Part shown: positions 34,590-44,564 of the stretch, piece after piece
Layout: each line of letters opens with the position of its first letter
Numbering within the stretch: position 1 is the stretch's first letter
Source of the DNA: Clarkia xantiana subsp. parviflora
Taxonomy: Eukaryota > Streptophyta > Magnoliopsida > Myrtales > Onagraceae
NCBI GenBank assembly: GCA_036873135.1
Contig: JAPTYO010000009.1
Coordinates: 42,176,756 to 42,240,755, forward strand
Reading direction: 5' to 3'
Length of the DNA: 64,000 nt
Notes under the pieces: model-generated
Told to the model about the DNA's origin: nothing
The model's input: only the letters and a program-made list of their open reading frames with translations
The model's database searches: none
Translations under genes and position numbers: made by a program

Positions 34590-35501
34590 ATGGCAGCGAT
34601 CAGCAATGTGATCTCCCAGATGAATAAGGGAGTAAGATTGAACATTAATAATTATAAGATCTTGAATAAGCGCACAAGAATGGTGATCACTGAAATGAGA
34701 GGCTTGGAGCACTTGACCAAGAAGAAAGTCAGGCCAGAGGGAGACCTCACGGCTGAATTGGAGAAAATCCATGATGACTGGGATGTAAAGGATCAACAGA
34801 TTCGTTCCGCCTTGTTGTCACTGCTAGAGGATGACATACTCTATGGTTATGATCACTATGAGTCAGCCATGGACCCGTGGGATAGTCTTAAGGCAGGGTT
34901 TGGTGTTTACACCACAGCCTTGAAGCGATTGTTAAACATCACTTTAGACTCATATAAAATGAATCCAAAGCACACAATGAAGGAGCATCTTAGACATATG
35001 CCTAACATGCTTGCTGAAGTCAAGGAGGCAAGAGAAATCCTGACCGACGAACAAAAGGTCCAATGCGTGATTCGTTCTTTGCCTGACTCTTGGAATAGCA
35101 TGAAATTGCACCTTACCCATGCCACTCAACTCGATAACCTCGAGAAAGTGCGAGTTCACCTCGAGCTGGAGGAGGATCGTCTCAAGGCTGAAAAGCCGAG
35201 AGCGGAAATGCATCTAGCATCCTCGAATCTAGCTGAGCAAAAGGGTAAACGCAAGAGGAAGGTAAAGAACCTTCAGGTCAAGGCCGATAAGCCACCAGCT
35301 CCAAAGTCTCAGAAGAAGTTCAAACGAAAGCAATTCGGAGGCAAGAAAGGCAAAGAAAAACAAACACGCAAAGAGGAAACTCGAACGTGTTTTATGTGTG
35401 GCGTGAAAGAACACCTTGCTGTTGCATCACAAATCCTCCTAAGGTACGTGCTGAAGAATAACGATAAACTCATAAGTTCTTCAAGGACCCCTCGAGAGTA
35501 A
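34590..35501 (+). CDS. Copia Gag of C4, uninterrupted frame
   Basis: 303 codons from ATG at 34590 (MAAISNVISQMNKG). Copia Gag domain in the first 190 residues: NNYKILNKRTRMVITEM, LEDDILYGYDHYESAMDPWD, LPDSWNSMKLHLTHA. A charged helical stretch (VHLELEEDRL) and a Lys/Arg-rich RNA-binding tail follow. The zinc knuckle is degenerate: CFMCGVKEHLAVAS keeps two Cys and the His but lacks the final Cys and normal spacing. The gene would make the cytoplasmic particle. It is intact while the downstream pol is badly decayed. Start chosen by match with C2 Gag. Confidence 0.82.
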   Translation: MAAISNVISQMNKGVRLNINNYKILNKRTRMVITEMRGLEHLTKKKVRPEGDLTAELEKIHDDWDVKDQQIRSALLSLLEDDILYGYDHYESAMDPWDSLKAGFGVYTTALKRLLNITLDSYKMNPKHTMKEHLRHMPNMLAEVKEAREILTDEQKVQCVIRSLPDSWNSMKLHLTHATQLDNLEKVRVHLELEEDRLKAEKPRAEMHLASSNLAEQKGKRKRKVKNLQVKADKPPAPKSQKKFKRKQFGGKKGKEKQTRKEETRTCFMCGVKEHLAVASQILLRYVLKNNDKLISSSRTPRE

Positions 35502-37139
35502 TTCAATTTACATTTTTGAATTACAGAACCGACAAGGAAAACAAGCACAAACCTGAGGAACTTGCCCCCGAGTCTTAAAGATTGAAAGACTTTATCTTTG
35601 TTTGCTTTGAGAAATTAAACCTCTTTAGTATTTACAGTTTAAACATACTTTATAATAATAATGTTCCTTGAAATAAAGGAAATGTTATATTTAGAGCATT
35701 CGACAAGTGCTCGAATAAAGTATTGATTATCATTCCTCATGCTATTCGATCCTTTTAATTATCTGTTTAACGCATTGCTTTCATATTAACTATAAATCTT
35801 ATTTTATTATTATCACTCCATTGAATGAAATAAAGTGTAATGATAATCATGTTTGAAACAGTTAAAACCGATTAAATTGAATTAAATTCAGAAATGAAAC
35901 GATTTAACCAAGGGTTTAACCCTAGAGTAGATTGCGCAACGCGCAAGTGGACCTCGATAGACGGAACACATCGTTTCATTACATGAGTTTAATATTGAAG
36001 TGTTTATATGATGACGTGCTGAATTTTTGTTTGCACTCCTTCGGAAATATGACTTATTGATAACATTTACATCGGTATGAAGTAAGCTACGTAAGCTACA
36101 ACGACCTTGTAAAAGTATCAACTGACACTGGAGGCGACTACCTAAGATACTCAGTTCGGAGATGAGATAAAATATCTGAGATAAGTCAGCAAACGAAGAA
36201 GGATAAAGTCGGTTAAACGATTATCCTTCCAAACGCCTTGAACGATAAATCAGGCTAGGCATTCAGGTTAAATAACACACTTCAAGAAGCACAGTTTATA
36301 TATTTACATAATGTTAGAGTCGTTCTGTAAGACATTCCATATGGAATGATGACAGATGATTCACATAAATGTAAAACTGTGTTTCATTAAGATCGGTAAG
36401 GTAGGTAACCATCATAGCTGAAAGGTGACAATGAGTTAAATCATATCACCATGCGACATTAATTTGCGCAATAAACACTTTTTTAGGAAAGGGTACGCCA
36501 GTTACTCCTAAAAAATATATGTTTCCAACTTGGATTAGATGGTACCGTGGTCGAACATGAGACATTACATAACTAAGAGGGCGAACTTTCCAAATGCATT
36601 AACAGTTTCAATAAACATAGTTATGATCAAAATATAGCAGAATAACGATGACAATCATGTCTTACTTAATTCGAGTGGGAGAGATTTGAACCAGCAACTC
36701 AAGTGAATGACATGGTAAATGAGAATAGGGACATTTTTATAGTTAATCCAGTCGGAGGAATAAACCCTACCACAATTACTCACTGTTGCTGTTTGAACGA
36801 ATCAAGTCGAACTTAATGTTCAAAATTGCTGAACCTGGAGTGACACAACTACTTATATTACCCATTGTTCCCAGTGGGAGTGATCCAACCATTATTGGTT
36901 CCAGATCCTAGTGATCAAGGAATGCATCTCGGAAGTAAAACCCCGAGACCAAGAGGTTGTAATAGGAAAGTTATAGGTCAAGGTTCTAGCACTACTGTTG
37001 TTCCAAACAGAGACGATGCTCCGATAAGAAGCATTGTTCCAAGTGGGAGGATTATTCCCAATAGAATTGATGCTACGATAAGAAGCGTTATTCGGAGTGG
37101 GAGAAAATATCAGACTAATAAGTGGGACTCATAATTCCT
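35502..37139 (+). other. Gag to RT spacer of C4
   Basis: No protease or integrase core seen. The last part (36840-37130) matches the integrase-RT linker of C2 (PIVPSGS..., APIRSIVPSG) with frame breaks. Confidence 0.6.
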
Positions 37140-38758
37140 AGACGGGATTCAAAGGCAAGTATCCCATTGAGCAAGGTGAAAACCCCGCTCAAACTATTGG
37201 CAAGAACTGGAAAGACCTCAAGTGTAGAAATGGAAATAAATAATAAATGAGAGAGATCGCCTAAATGAAAGCCATTACAGTCCATATTTGATTTACCTGT
37301 TAACCACAGAGGCATAAGGATAAGGTGAGCCATGAAAAAAGGCTCACCACTGATGGAACAAGTCGGAGAACCCGACTCATTGCAAAAGGTCTTACCCTAT
37401 GCTTCACGGAGAGGACTTTGATAAGAGAAACTAAATGACTGTGCATAAAACCACGATTAGGGTCATTCATGGTCCTGGTCGTAAGTCTCGATCACGAGCT
37501 GCACCGAAGGAAAGTTAAGACCGTATTCCTCCACAGAAACCTGGAGGAAGAGATCTACATGGAGCAACCGGAGGGTTTAAATTACTCCTGGTATCGAACG
37601 TATAGTTTGTAAACTCCAAAAAGGTCCTTCTACGGTCTTATATAGTCGTCACGGCAATGATACCGCAGATTCCACGAGGAAATCGTAGGAAACAGATTAG
37701 TAAGTTTTAACAAGAATCCGTGCATGTATTATAAGACCTCCGAGTCTAAGTATGTCATCTTAACCTAGTACGTGGACGATACACTCATTGCCGCAAACGA
37801 CATGAGTTTCATGAATAAGTCAAAGTCATGGTTAGCATCTGTATATGAGACGAAAAACATGGGAGAGGCCACGTACATCTTAGGCATTAAAATTTCCAGA
37901 TATCGGGCTACCCGGGATTTATGTCTATCTCAAGAAGCCTATATCAACGAGCAGTTGAAAGTGGGTTCAGATTACAGGATGCCAAACCGTGGATGCGCCG
38001 GTGGTATTTGGGTGCGCACTGTTGAATCGTGACAACCCCAAGAACCCGGCAGAGCGTGAACAGATGAAGGGTGCAGAGATTTTAAGCATGGTTGGTATTT
38101 CAATATACACCATGCAATACACCCATCCAAATATCTGTCACGCTGTGGGCCTAGTAGCACGTTTCCAACCAGATCCTAGCTATCAACATTTAAAATACTG
38201 TAAAATGAATTATTAGTCATACCTAATTCGTTATCTGAAAGGTACTGCCGACTATGCTCTGTGCTATGAGGGCGGGAAGTTAGAATTGACCGGTTACAGT
38301 GACGCCGACCATGGTGGCGATCCGGATGATCGTAATTCCACCATAAGAGGAGTATTTCTCCTTGCTAATTCTGCCATTTCATGGACGAGCAAGAAGCAGA
38401 CCTGTGTCGCGCTGTCAACAATGGAATCGGAATTCGTAGCTCTCTCTAAGAATGCACAGGAAGCAGTCTGGCTGAAAAGGCTTCTTACTGTGTTCTTGGT
38501 GGTGACGTCGGAAGTAAACCCGTAAAGGTGTTCTCCGATAGTTAGGAAGCTATTGCGACAGTTAAGAATCCGAAGTACCATAGTAGGACCAAACACATTG
38601 ATATGAAATATTTCTATGCTAAATTGATGGTGGAAGACAATATAATTACTATGAAATACTTGTCCACTGATAATATGACCGCGGGCCCATTCACTAAACC
38701 ACTGCGCAGGGATATATTCGAAAAGCATGTAAAACTGCTTGGATTTTGTAGGGTTTAG
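37140..38758 (+). pseudogene. Copia RT and RNase H of C4, degenerate
   Basis: Traces of RT from about 37190; YVDD at 37769-37780 right after a TAG; LCLSQEAYINE; then RNase H with YSDADHGGDPDDRNST and SWTSKKQTCVALSTMESEFV, KYHSRTKHIDMKYF. Stop after GFCRV at 38756-38758. Many stops and frameshifts, worse than in C2. Confidence 0.82.
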
Positions 38759-38768
38759 AAATGGCATG

Positions 38769-39503
38769 TGATGGATATCTGTCCAATTCGGGTTCGTATT
38801 TACATTTCAGACCCCGCAAACACGACGAAACCCATAAACGGATTTTACCGCGGACACCCAGAGTCCAAAACGGTCCGGATGCGCGCAGCACCCGGACCGG
38901 CACTTCTGGATTGCCACAAGGCAACCCGGGGGTCCGGATTGCTAGGGCAGTCCGAATTGGTCCGGTTCGTCCGGCAATCCGGACCATGACGGACATCCGA
39001 CATGGTCCAGACTGTCGACTGGCACCGCGCGCTTACCCCTATTATTTTTACTAAGTATGAGAAGTTAGTGCGCACATAGCCAACCTTGATGTCGGTAAGC
39101 GTTTTCCTTTAAATCGGCATTGAACCGCATAAATCCGGGTACGGTTCTCGGGTTTCCTATAAATAGGGACCTAGACCTCCCATTTGACAACTTAACTCGA
39201 AACTCTTTCAAATTGGTTATTTGTGCTCTGACCTCTCTCTACACACTTTCTCTCTCTAGATTGTGACTTAAGCATCGGAGAGGGCTCAACCAGCACCACC
39301 TCCTCTCCATGCTGGTTATTGCCTGTTTTGCAGGACACGACGTGTAAGAGACCGAGGTTGGAGCCAAAGCCAAGTTCGGGGTTCGAGGATCGAGGTTCAC
39401 GAATCGTGGATCGTGACGTCTGACAGGAGATCGTACCTGCATGCACATCCAACCCGTTCGCGAAGAGCAACCCGAGGTGTCCCAGGTGGAACCGACCTCA
39501 ACA
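38769..39503 (+). repeat. 5' LTR of element B copy 2 (735 bp)
   Basis: Begins TGATGGATATCTG and ends CCTCAACA. TATA box tataaata at 39158-39165, about 345 bp from the LTR end. Aligns in reverse to 14622-15392. A mutated PBS (ttggtgtcgtcagcgtg) follows at 39505-39521. Confidence 0.87.
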
Positions 39504-39554
39504 CTTGGTGTCGTCAGCGTGATTCGAGCAAGAAGCCGTTCCATACCGCAAGCT

Positions 39555-39698
39555 ATGACAGGTAGACGTACGAAGAAGGCGGGTGCGAGCAAGCCGAAGC
39601 CAACGAGAAGCCAACAAGGACCTTCTCACATTCCAGATGCAGAGTCTACCGCCTCCTCCATGCCAACCGCAAATGCTCCTTCCGCGCAGCATGGTCCC
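39555..39698 (+). pseudogene. Gag N-terminal piece of element B copy 2
   Basis: MTGRRTKKAGASKPKPTRSQ then SHIPDAESTASSMPTANAPS, cut by Retand copy 2 inside codons matching copy 1 (AQHGP, then DVQNE at 50905). The uninterrupted sequence survives in copy 1 at about 14420-14440, which proves the insertion. Function: start of the particle protein. Confidence 0.8.
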
Positions 39699-40395
39699 TG
39701 TTAGATCACGGTGGAACTCCGGTACGGACTTTGACGGCAATCCTAGCTCCTTTGCTCCACGCAATCCTGCAAGAGGGGATAGACCGGGCGGTGACCCAGA
39801 ATCCCTCTCCGATGCTTAAATGAGTATCTTGTATGACTGGCAAGCAGTAATCTCAAAGTGTATTCAATTCAACGTAAGTGATCTGAGGTGACCTCTTGCC
39901 CTTTTATAGGCGAAGAGATGCCTCAGGTACCTGGTGAACCGTTAGGGGTGGTTAGCCCGTATCCCGCATATCTCGGATGTGATTTCGCGTATCTCAGCCA
40001 TGCCCCGCGTATCTCGGCCACGCTCCGTGTATCTTAACCACGTTCCGCGTATCTCGGCCACGCACTGCATATCTTGGCCTTATCCTCTGATAATCGAGTC
40101 CCGACTCCCGTCGGGGACTCCAAAGTTATCTCGTTGTGTCACCGCTCGGGGCCTCTCGTCATCGTGACAGGGCCAATAATTCTCAGGGATTCATTATCGG
40201 GGCCTACTTAAAGGCTTCTCATCGGGAGCTTCCAGCTCCACTGTCGGGATCGACTCTGTCGGGACCTTGCCTTATCGGGACTCCCTTCGTCGGGACCCTT
40301 CTCCTAGGTTATCTTGACCTTCATTTTGGGCCTGGTGGGCCTGTTTGCCGTTTCCTCCCCGTTAAAGGGACTGACGGCTGTAATCGAACCCATCA
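39699..40395 (-). repeat. 3' LTR of Retand copy 2 (697 bp)
   Basis: Plus-strand ends TGTTAGATCACGG and AACCCATCA. In element orientation a purine-rich ttgggggcaaa (40396-40406 on the minus strand) precedes it, a likely polypurine tract. TATA-like tataaaag on the minus strand near 39901. Carries about six imperfect 'atctcggccacgc' repeats (39960-40080). Confidence 0.92.
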
Positions 40396-40778
40396 TTTGC
40401 CCCCAAGACATGAGGGACTTTTAGTTCGTCGTGTCTTCCAACACCCGACCTCCCGATATTGGAATCGGGGATCTTTCCCTTGGTTTAGTTACTCAATTAT
40501 CAGTCTTCTCCTTCACGTTTCCTCACTGTTTTGTAGATAACTGTTAAATCCTAGGGGTCTCCTCGTTTCCCAGTGCATTAAATGCAGTAGATAATGGAGT
40601 GACGTTTTCAGCCCACATGCCTGATTTTTCGCGCATGTCCTTTTCTGAAAAGTGCTTTCCAGGCCGTTTCATCATTACGTCCGTTGTCCTTCTGCACGTT
40701 TCATCTCAACGGTCCAGATTAAGACTCTTCGACTTCGACGACTCGGATCGAAGTTTCCTTTCAACCATCTTCTTCGAC

Positions 40779-40785
40779 TATAAAA
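40779..40785 (+). promoter_or_regulatory. TATA box for the antisense gene, with a short upstream frame
   Basis: TATAAAA on the plus strand, between the 3' LTR and the antisense gene, 185 bp before its ATG at 40970. A four-codon upstream frame (ATG at 40794, stop 40806-40808) follows. The 5' leader then has four 'tctgcgattcc'-like repeats (40837-40885). This suggests the antisense gene has its own promoter. Confidence 0.55.
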
Positions 40786-40969
40786 CCCTAGCCATGGTCA
40801 TAATTTAACTTTTACCGTCTTCGAATTCTCAAGAGCTCTCTGTGATTCCTCTGCGATTTCTCTGCGACTCCTCTGCGATTCCAAGCTCTGTGATTTCGAA
40901 GGTTTTTGGAGTTTCTCCAATCATCTTTCCGGCGACGTTTCGTTCATCTCCTTCAACCTCTACTTCATC

Positions 40970-43636
40970 ATGTTTGGTAAGGGATTCCCCTTTGTTGCTT
41001 GTTCGTCTTTTCCTTTTTTATAGCTTTCCAAGAGTCCCATTGTATTTTCTTGCCATGGTTGTTTTTCAGACAGCGGTTCCAGCTCTGAGGGGAGAAAACC
41101 CTTTAATTTTGATTATGCTCCAAATGAGATCTCCAAAACTGCTTATGATGCAGCCCTCCGAGAGGGTTGTATCACCATCACCTGGGAATCTCGTTTCCCG
41201 TGTCCTTGGCCTCGCCCCTCGAGTAACCCTGAGGTTACTCGTCCCCAGAAAGGGGATGTATTTGTCTCTACGGGACAAGTATCAGCGGGGATCAGATTCC
41301 CCTTTTGCGGTAATCTGGTCGAGATGTGCCAGCATTACAAGACACATCCCACCACCTTTTCTCCCCATGCCATCCGTCTCTGGAACGCCTTTCAAGTCCT
41401 CTGCTTCCGACAGAAGTGGGTCTACAGCCTCCAGCTCTTCAGAACATTTTATGGGATGAAGTGTAATGAGGCGGGGGTTTGCGCCTTCTACCCTCGGATG
41501 CCTAAGTGGAGTAAGCAGCAGCTTGCCCGATGTGGTTGGACCAATGACACCTGGAAGGTGGTCAAGGTTCGGGGACTCTTGGTTGATACAGGGTCCGACA
41601 ACAGTAGCTGGAAGAAGAGCTACTTCTTTATCCGACACTCTTCGATTCCCTGGCCTCGGCGGGAGGTGGCAGCAGACCCTCCGCCTGCTTTCCATACTTA
41701 CGCCGACGAGGATTTCGAAACTCTTCAACTTATACAGATTTATCGATGGGGGGAGTCTTACACTCCCCTCAATGCCAACTCTCTTGTGGAGCGGGACCTG
41801 GTGCACACCGGGATCCGACTCCTTGATATTGTCTCTGGGGGGCAGCTCTTCGACGGCCCTTCTAATATGGTCCCTTGGGTAAACTTCTAACTCTTCTTTG
41901 TTTACTATTTGCAGCCAAGAAGGTATCTGTGCTGACCGATCTATTCCTTAAGCAGGGGGAGACTGATGTTGTCCGCCCCTCGCGGAAGAGGAAGTCCGCC
42001 AAGAAGGCTGCTGCTCGGTCGGGGTCTCCTTCAGCGGAGCAACCTAAGCGGAAGCGGGTGGATCTGGACCAGCTTTTTGATGTCCAGAATGCTGAAGATG
42101 GTAAAAAACTCCGACTTGCTATTAAATCATACAAGAGGATGGTTCCAAAGGATTTGATTTCTTCGACCAAGGAGGCCCGCATCGCTGACGTCAAAAGAAT
42201 CCTTCGAGGCGAAACTCCCCGAGTCTTGAAGGCGGGCTACTATCATTATCGTGGGAAGGATCAATACGTCTCCCGGCGTATCATTTGGTGTAAGAATCCC
42301 GATGAACTTCCTGACTACCTTTCTGAAGCTTCTCATCCTCCAGGTGCAGGTCGCTCGGGAGCTCTATCGGGTGCTGCAGCTTCTGCGGACGCACCGTCTT
42401 CAGCGGGGGTGCCTTCCTCAGCTGGAGAGAAGGCACCGACTGGCGAACAATTTCGTCAGGTGGAAACCTTGGACTCCTCCGAGGAAACTGACGAGGGTGG
42501 CTCCCTTCGTCAGCATCGAAAGACAGGGCAATCCACCTTGAAACCAACCCCTCAGGGGCCGCCTCCTTCATCTTCTCCGCAGCAGCGGCAGCCATCGCCC
42601 ATTCATGAGTTCACTCCTTCCCCTGTTCGGGCCGAGACGGAGGCATGCCCTTCCACTCATCGTCCTCTTTCTCCTCTTGCTCTTGATGGGAACTTCTACA
42701 GGCCCTTTGATTCTTCACAAGAGAATGCCCCCTGGACTCCTATCCAGACGCTTCAAGGAGTCCCGCTCACACAAGGGGAGCAGGACCAGGAGCTGGCCCT
42801 GCATCTGCTGGCAGGCTCGATCCTGCCTACTATGCGGCATCCGATTTGCCTCTATTGCAGGTAAGACTTCGCTTCTTCATTTTTTATGATAAATCGGGTT
42901 GTTTGTCCATTAACACTTTTCCTTCTTATTGCAGGAGCTCGGGGACTTCAACCGCCTCATCGGGTATGTCATTGCCTACGATGAGTCCCGGGAGCGGGAC
43001 CGAGGGATCCGTGAGCAGCTTCAGGAGGATCTCAAGGCCTCCTAGTCTTCGCGGGGAAAGCTTGTCAAGGAACAAGCTATCCTCAATCAGAAGGTTCGGG
43101 ACCTCCAGCAGCAGATCGGGGATTTCGAGGGGCTCTTGAGGCAAGAGCGGCAGGAGCGGGAGGCAGCTGTGGACAGGCTGACCCAGGAAAAGAAGGCTGC
43201 CGAGGACAAACTGGTCCTCGAGAAGAAGGCTCTGGAGGAGCAAATCGCGGGATTTCCCGCGCAGCTGGCTGAGGCGGAGGTGAAGGGTCGGGAGGACTAT
43301 CGGAGGTCCGAGGACTTTCAAGCCGATGCCATGAAGTTCTTTGGCGCGGAGGTGGAGAACACTCTCTTCAACGCGGTTGAGGAGCTCGACCTGGAGTACA
43401 GGGACGCTATCAATTTCGACAAGTCTCCTTCCCTCGCTCCCTTTGCGAAGAAGTATTTTGCTCTTTCCGAGGAGAGTGATGGGGGGAGTACCCCCGTAAT
43501 TGTCGAAGACGCTTCTGAACTTCCAAGTGCGGACGCCCCGATAGCTAATCCTCTCGAAGCCAACCCTGTGGATCCTTCTGTTACCGACTCCGCGGATCCA
43601 GCTGCTGCCAATGCTGTCGACAAGGACCAAGCTTGA
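40970..43636 (+). pseudogene. Antisense spliced gene (aORF) of Retand copy 2
   Basis: Runs opposite to gag-pol. Exon 1 is ATGTTTG (40970-40976), intron 40977-41069, exon 2 to about 41878. A 36-bp gap with gt..ag-like ends (41879-41914) may be a tiny intron or a frame break. Exon 3 runs to 42860, intron 42861-42934, exon 4 to the stop at 43636. Exon 2 has GIRFPFCGNLVEMCQHY and RLWNAFQVLCFRQKWVYS, resembling the plant 'putative gypsy type transposon' domain. Exon 3 has GYYHYRGKDQYVSRRIIWC and a low-complexity part. Exon 4 is a coiled coil with an acidic tail. A TAG at 43043-43045 and loss of about 15 codons before the last intron break it. Function unknown. Confidence 0.72.
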
Positions 43637-43827
43637 ATGTATACTTTTAGAGTCCTTGTATCTTCTTCTCTTTTGTCGTCTTCGGGCCCTCGAGCCCTTT
43701 ATCAATATCAGAATTTTTTAGTTCCGATTCTTTCGTCGCACTTCTCCGAGTGATTTTACTATATGCGCTTAGGTCGAAACCTCGACACTTGAGACATTTC
43801 TCGTACGTCCTTCCCGACGATTTAATA

Positions 43828-44564
43828 ACTGGCACCACTTAAGGCGACTTCGTTCCATTCATCACTTAAGACGACTTAATTATTACTTAGGATAAACCTA
43901 AAGATCGTGCACCACTCAAGGCGACTTAGTATCGTGCACCACTCAAGGCGACTTTTTGATACTTAGAATAAATCTAAGGATTGTGCACCACTCAAGGCGA
44001 CTTAGTCCCGCGCATCACTTAAGAAGACTTTTGGATACTTAGAAAAAATCTAAGGATTGTGCACCACTCAAGGCGACTTAGTCCCGCGCATCACTTAAGA
44101 CGACTTTTGGATACTTAGAATAAATCTAAGCATTGTGCACCACTCAAGGCGGCTTTTTTCGTGCACCACTTAAGGCGACTTTTCTCGTGCACCACTGAAG
44201 GCGACTTTTCTCGTGCACCACTTAAGGCGACTTTTCTTGTGCACCACTTAAGGCGACTTTTCTTGTGCACCACTGAAGGCGACTTTTCTCGTGCACCACT
44301 GAAGGCGACTTTTCTCGTGCACCACTGAAGGCGACTTTTCTCGTGCACCACTGAAGGCGACTTTGACACTTAGCATAAATCTAAGGACAACTCTTATTGG
44401 AAGCAACCTCTTTATTTATTGACGGCACAAAATTAGCTTACATCGAATTAAACGATAAACAGCATACACCACTTAAGGCGATTTTACATCGGGCACCACT
44501 TAAGGCGACTTTATCGGGCACCACTTAAGGCGACTTTATCGGGCACCACTTAAGGCGACTTTCT
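43828..44564. repeat. Tandem-repeat array between convergent aORF and gag-pol (copy 2)
   Basis: Core caccact[t/c/g]aaggcgactt. From about 43980 to 44131 a higher-order unit of about 77 bp occurs twice ('ggatacttagaaNaaatctaag' plus two cores). From 44161 to 44360 eight units repeat every 26 bp (gtgcacc at 44161, 44187, 44213 and on). A further four single cores lie at 44467-44560. Same place and same core as the copy 1 array, but different periods. Confidence 0.92.

Larger units (their letters stand above)
31953..38768 (+). mobile_element. Copia element C4, 5' part through RNase H
   Basis: 5' LTR, PBS, leader, intact gag, spacer, degenerate RT-RNase H ending at 38758. Ten bases later element B copy 2 begins (flank gcatg, 38764-38768). 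The 3' untranslated region and 3' LTR should follow B copy 2 but are not found, so they were deleted. Left flank gctgc. Confidence 0.82.

Noticed and set aside
35925..35960. gcgcaacgcgc hairpin as a Helitron end
   Set aside because: The sequence belongs to the Copia spacer, has a related form in C2 (25680-25700), and lacks a terminal CTAG.
44115..44369. Open frame with repeated KSPSVVHEKSRL motif
   Set aside because: It is the translation of the 26-bp tandem repeat and not a gene.
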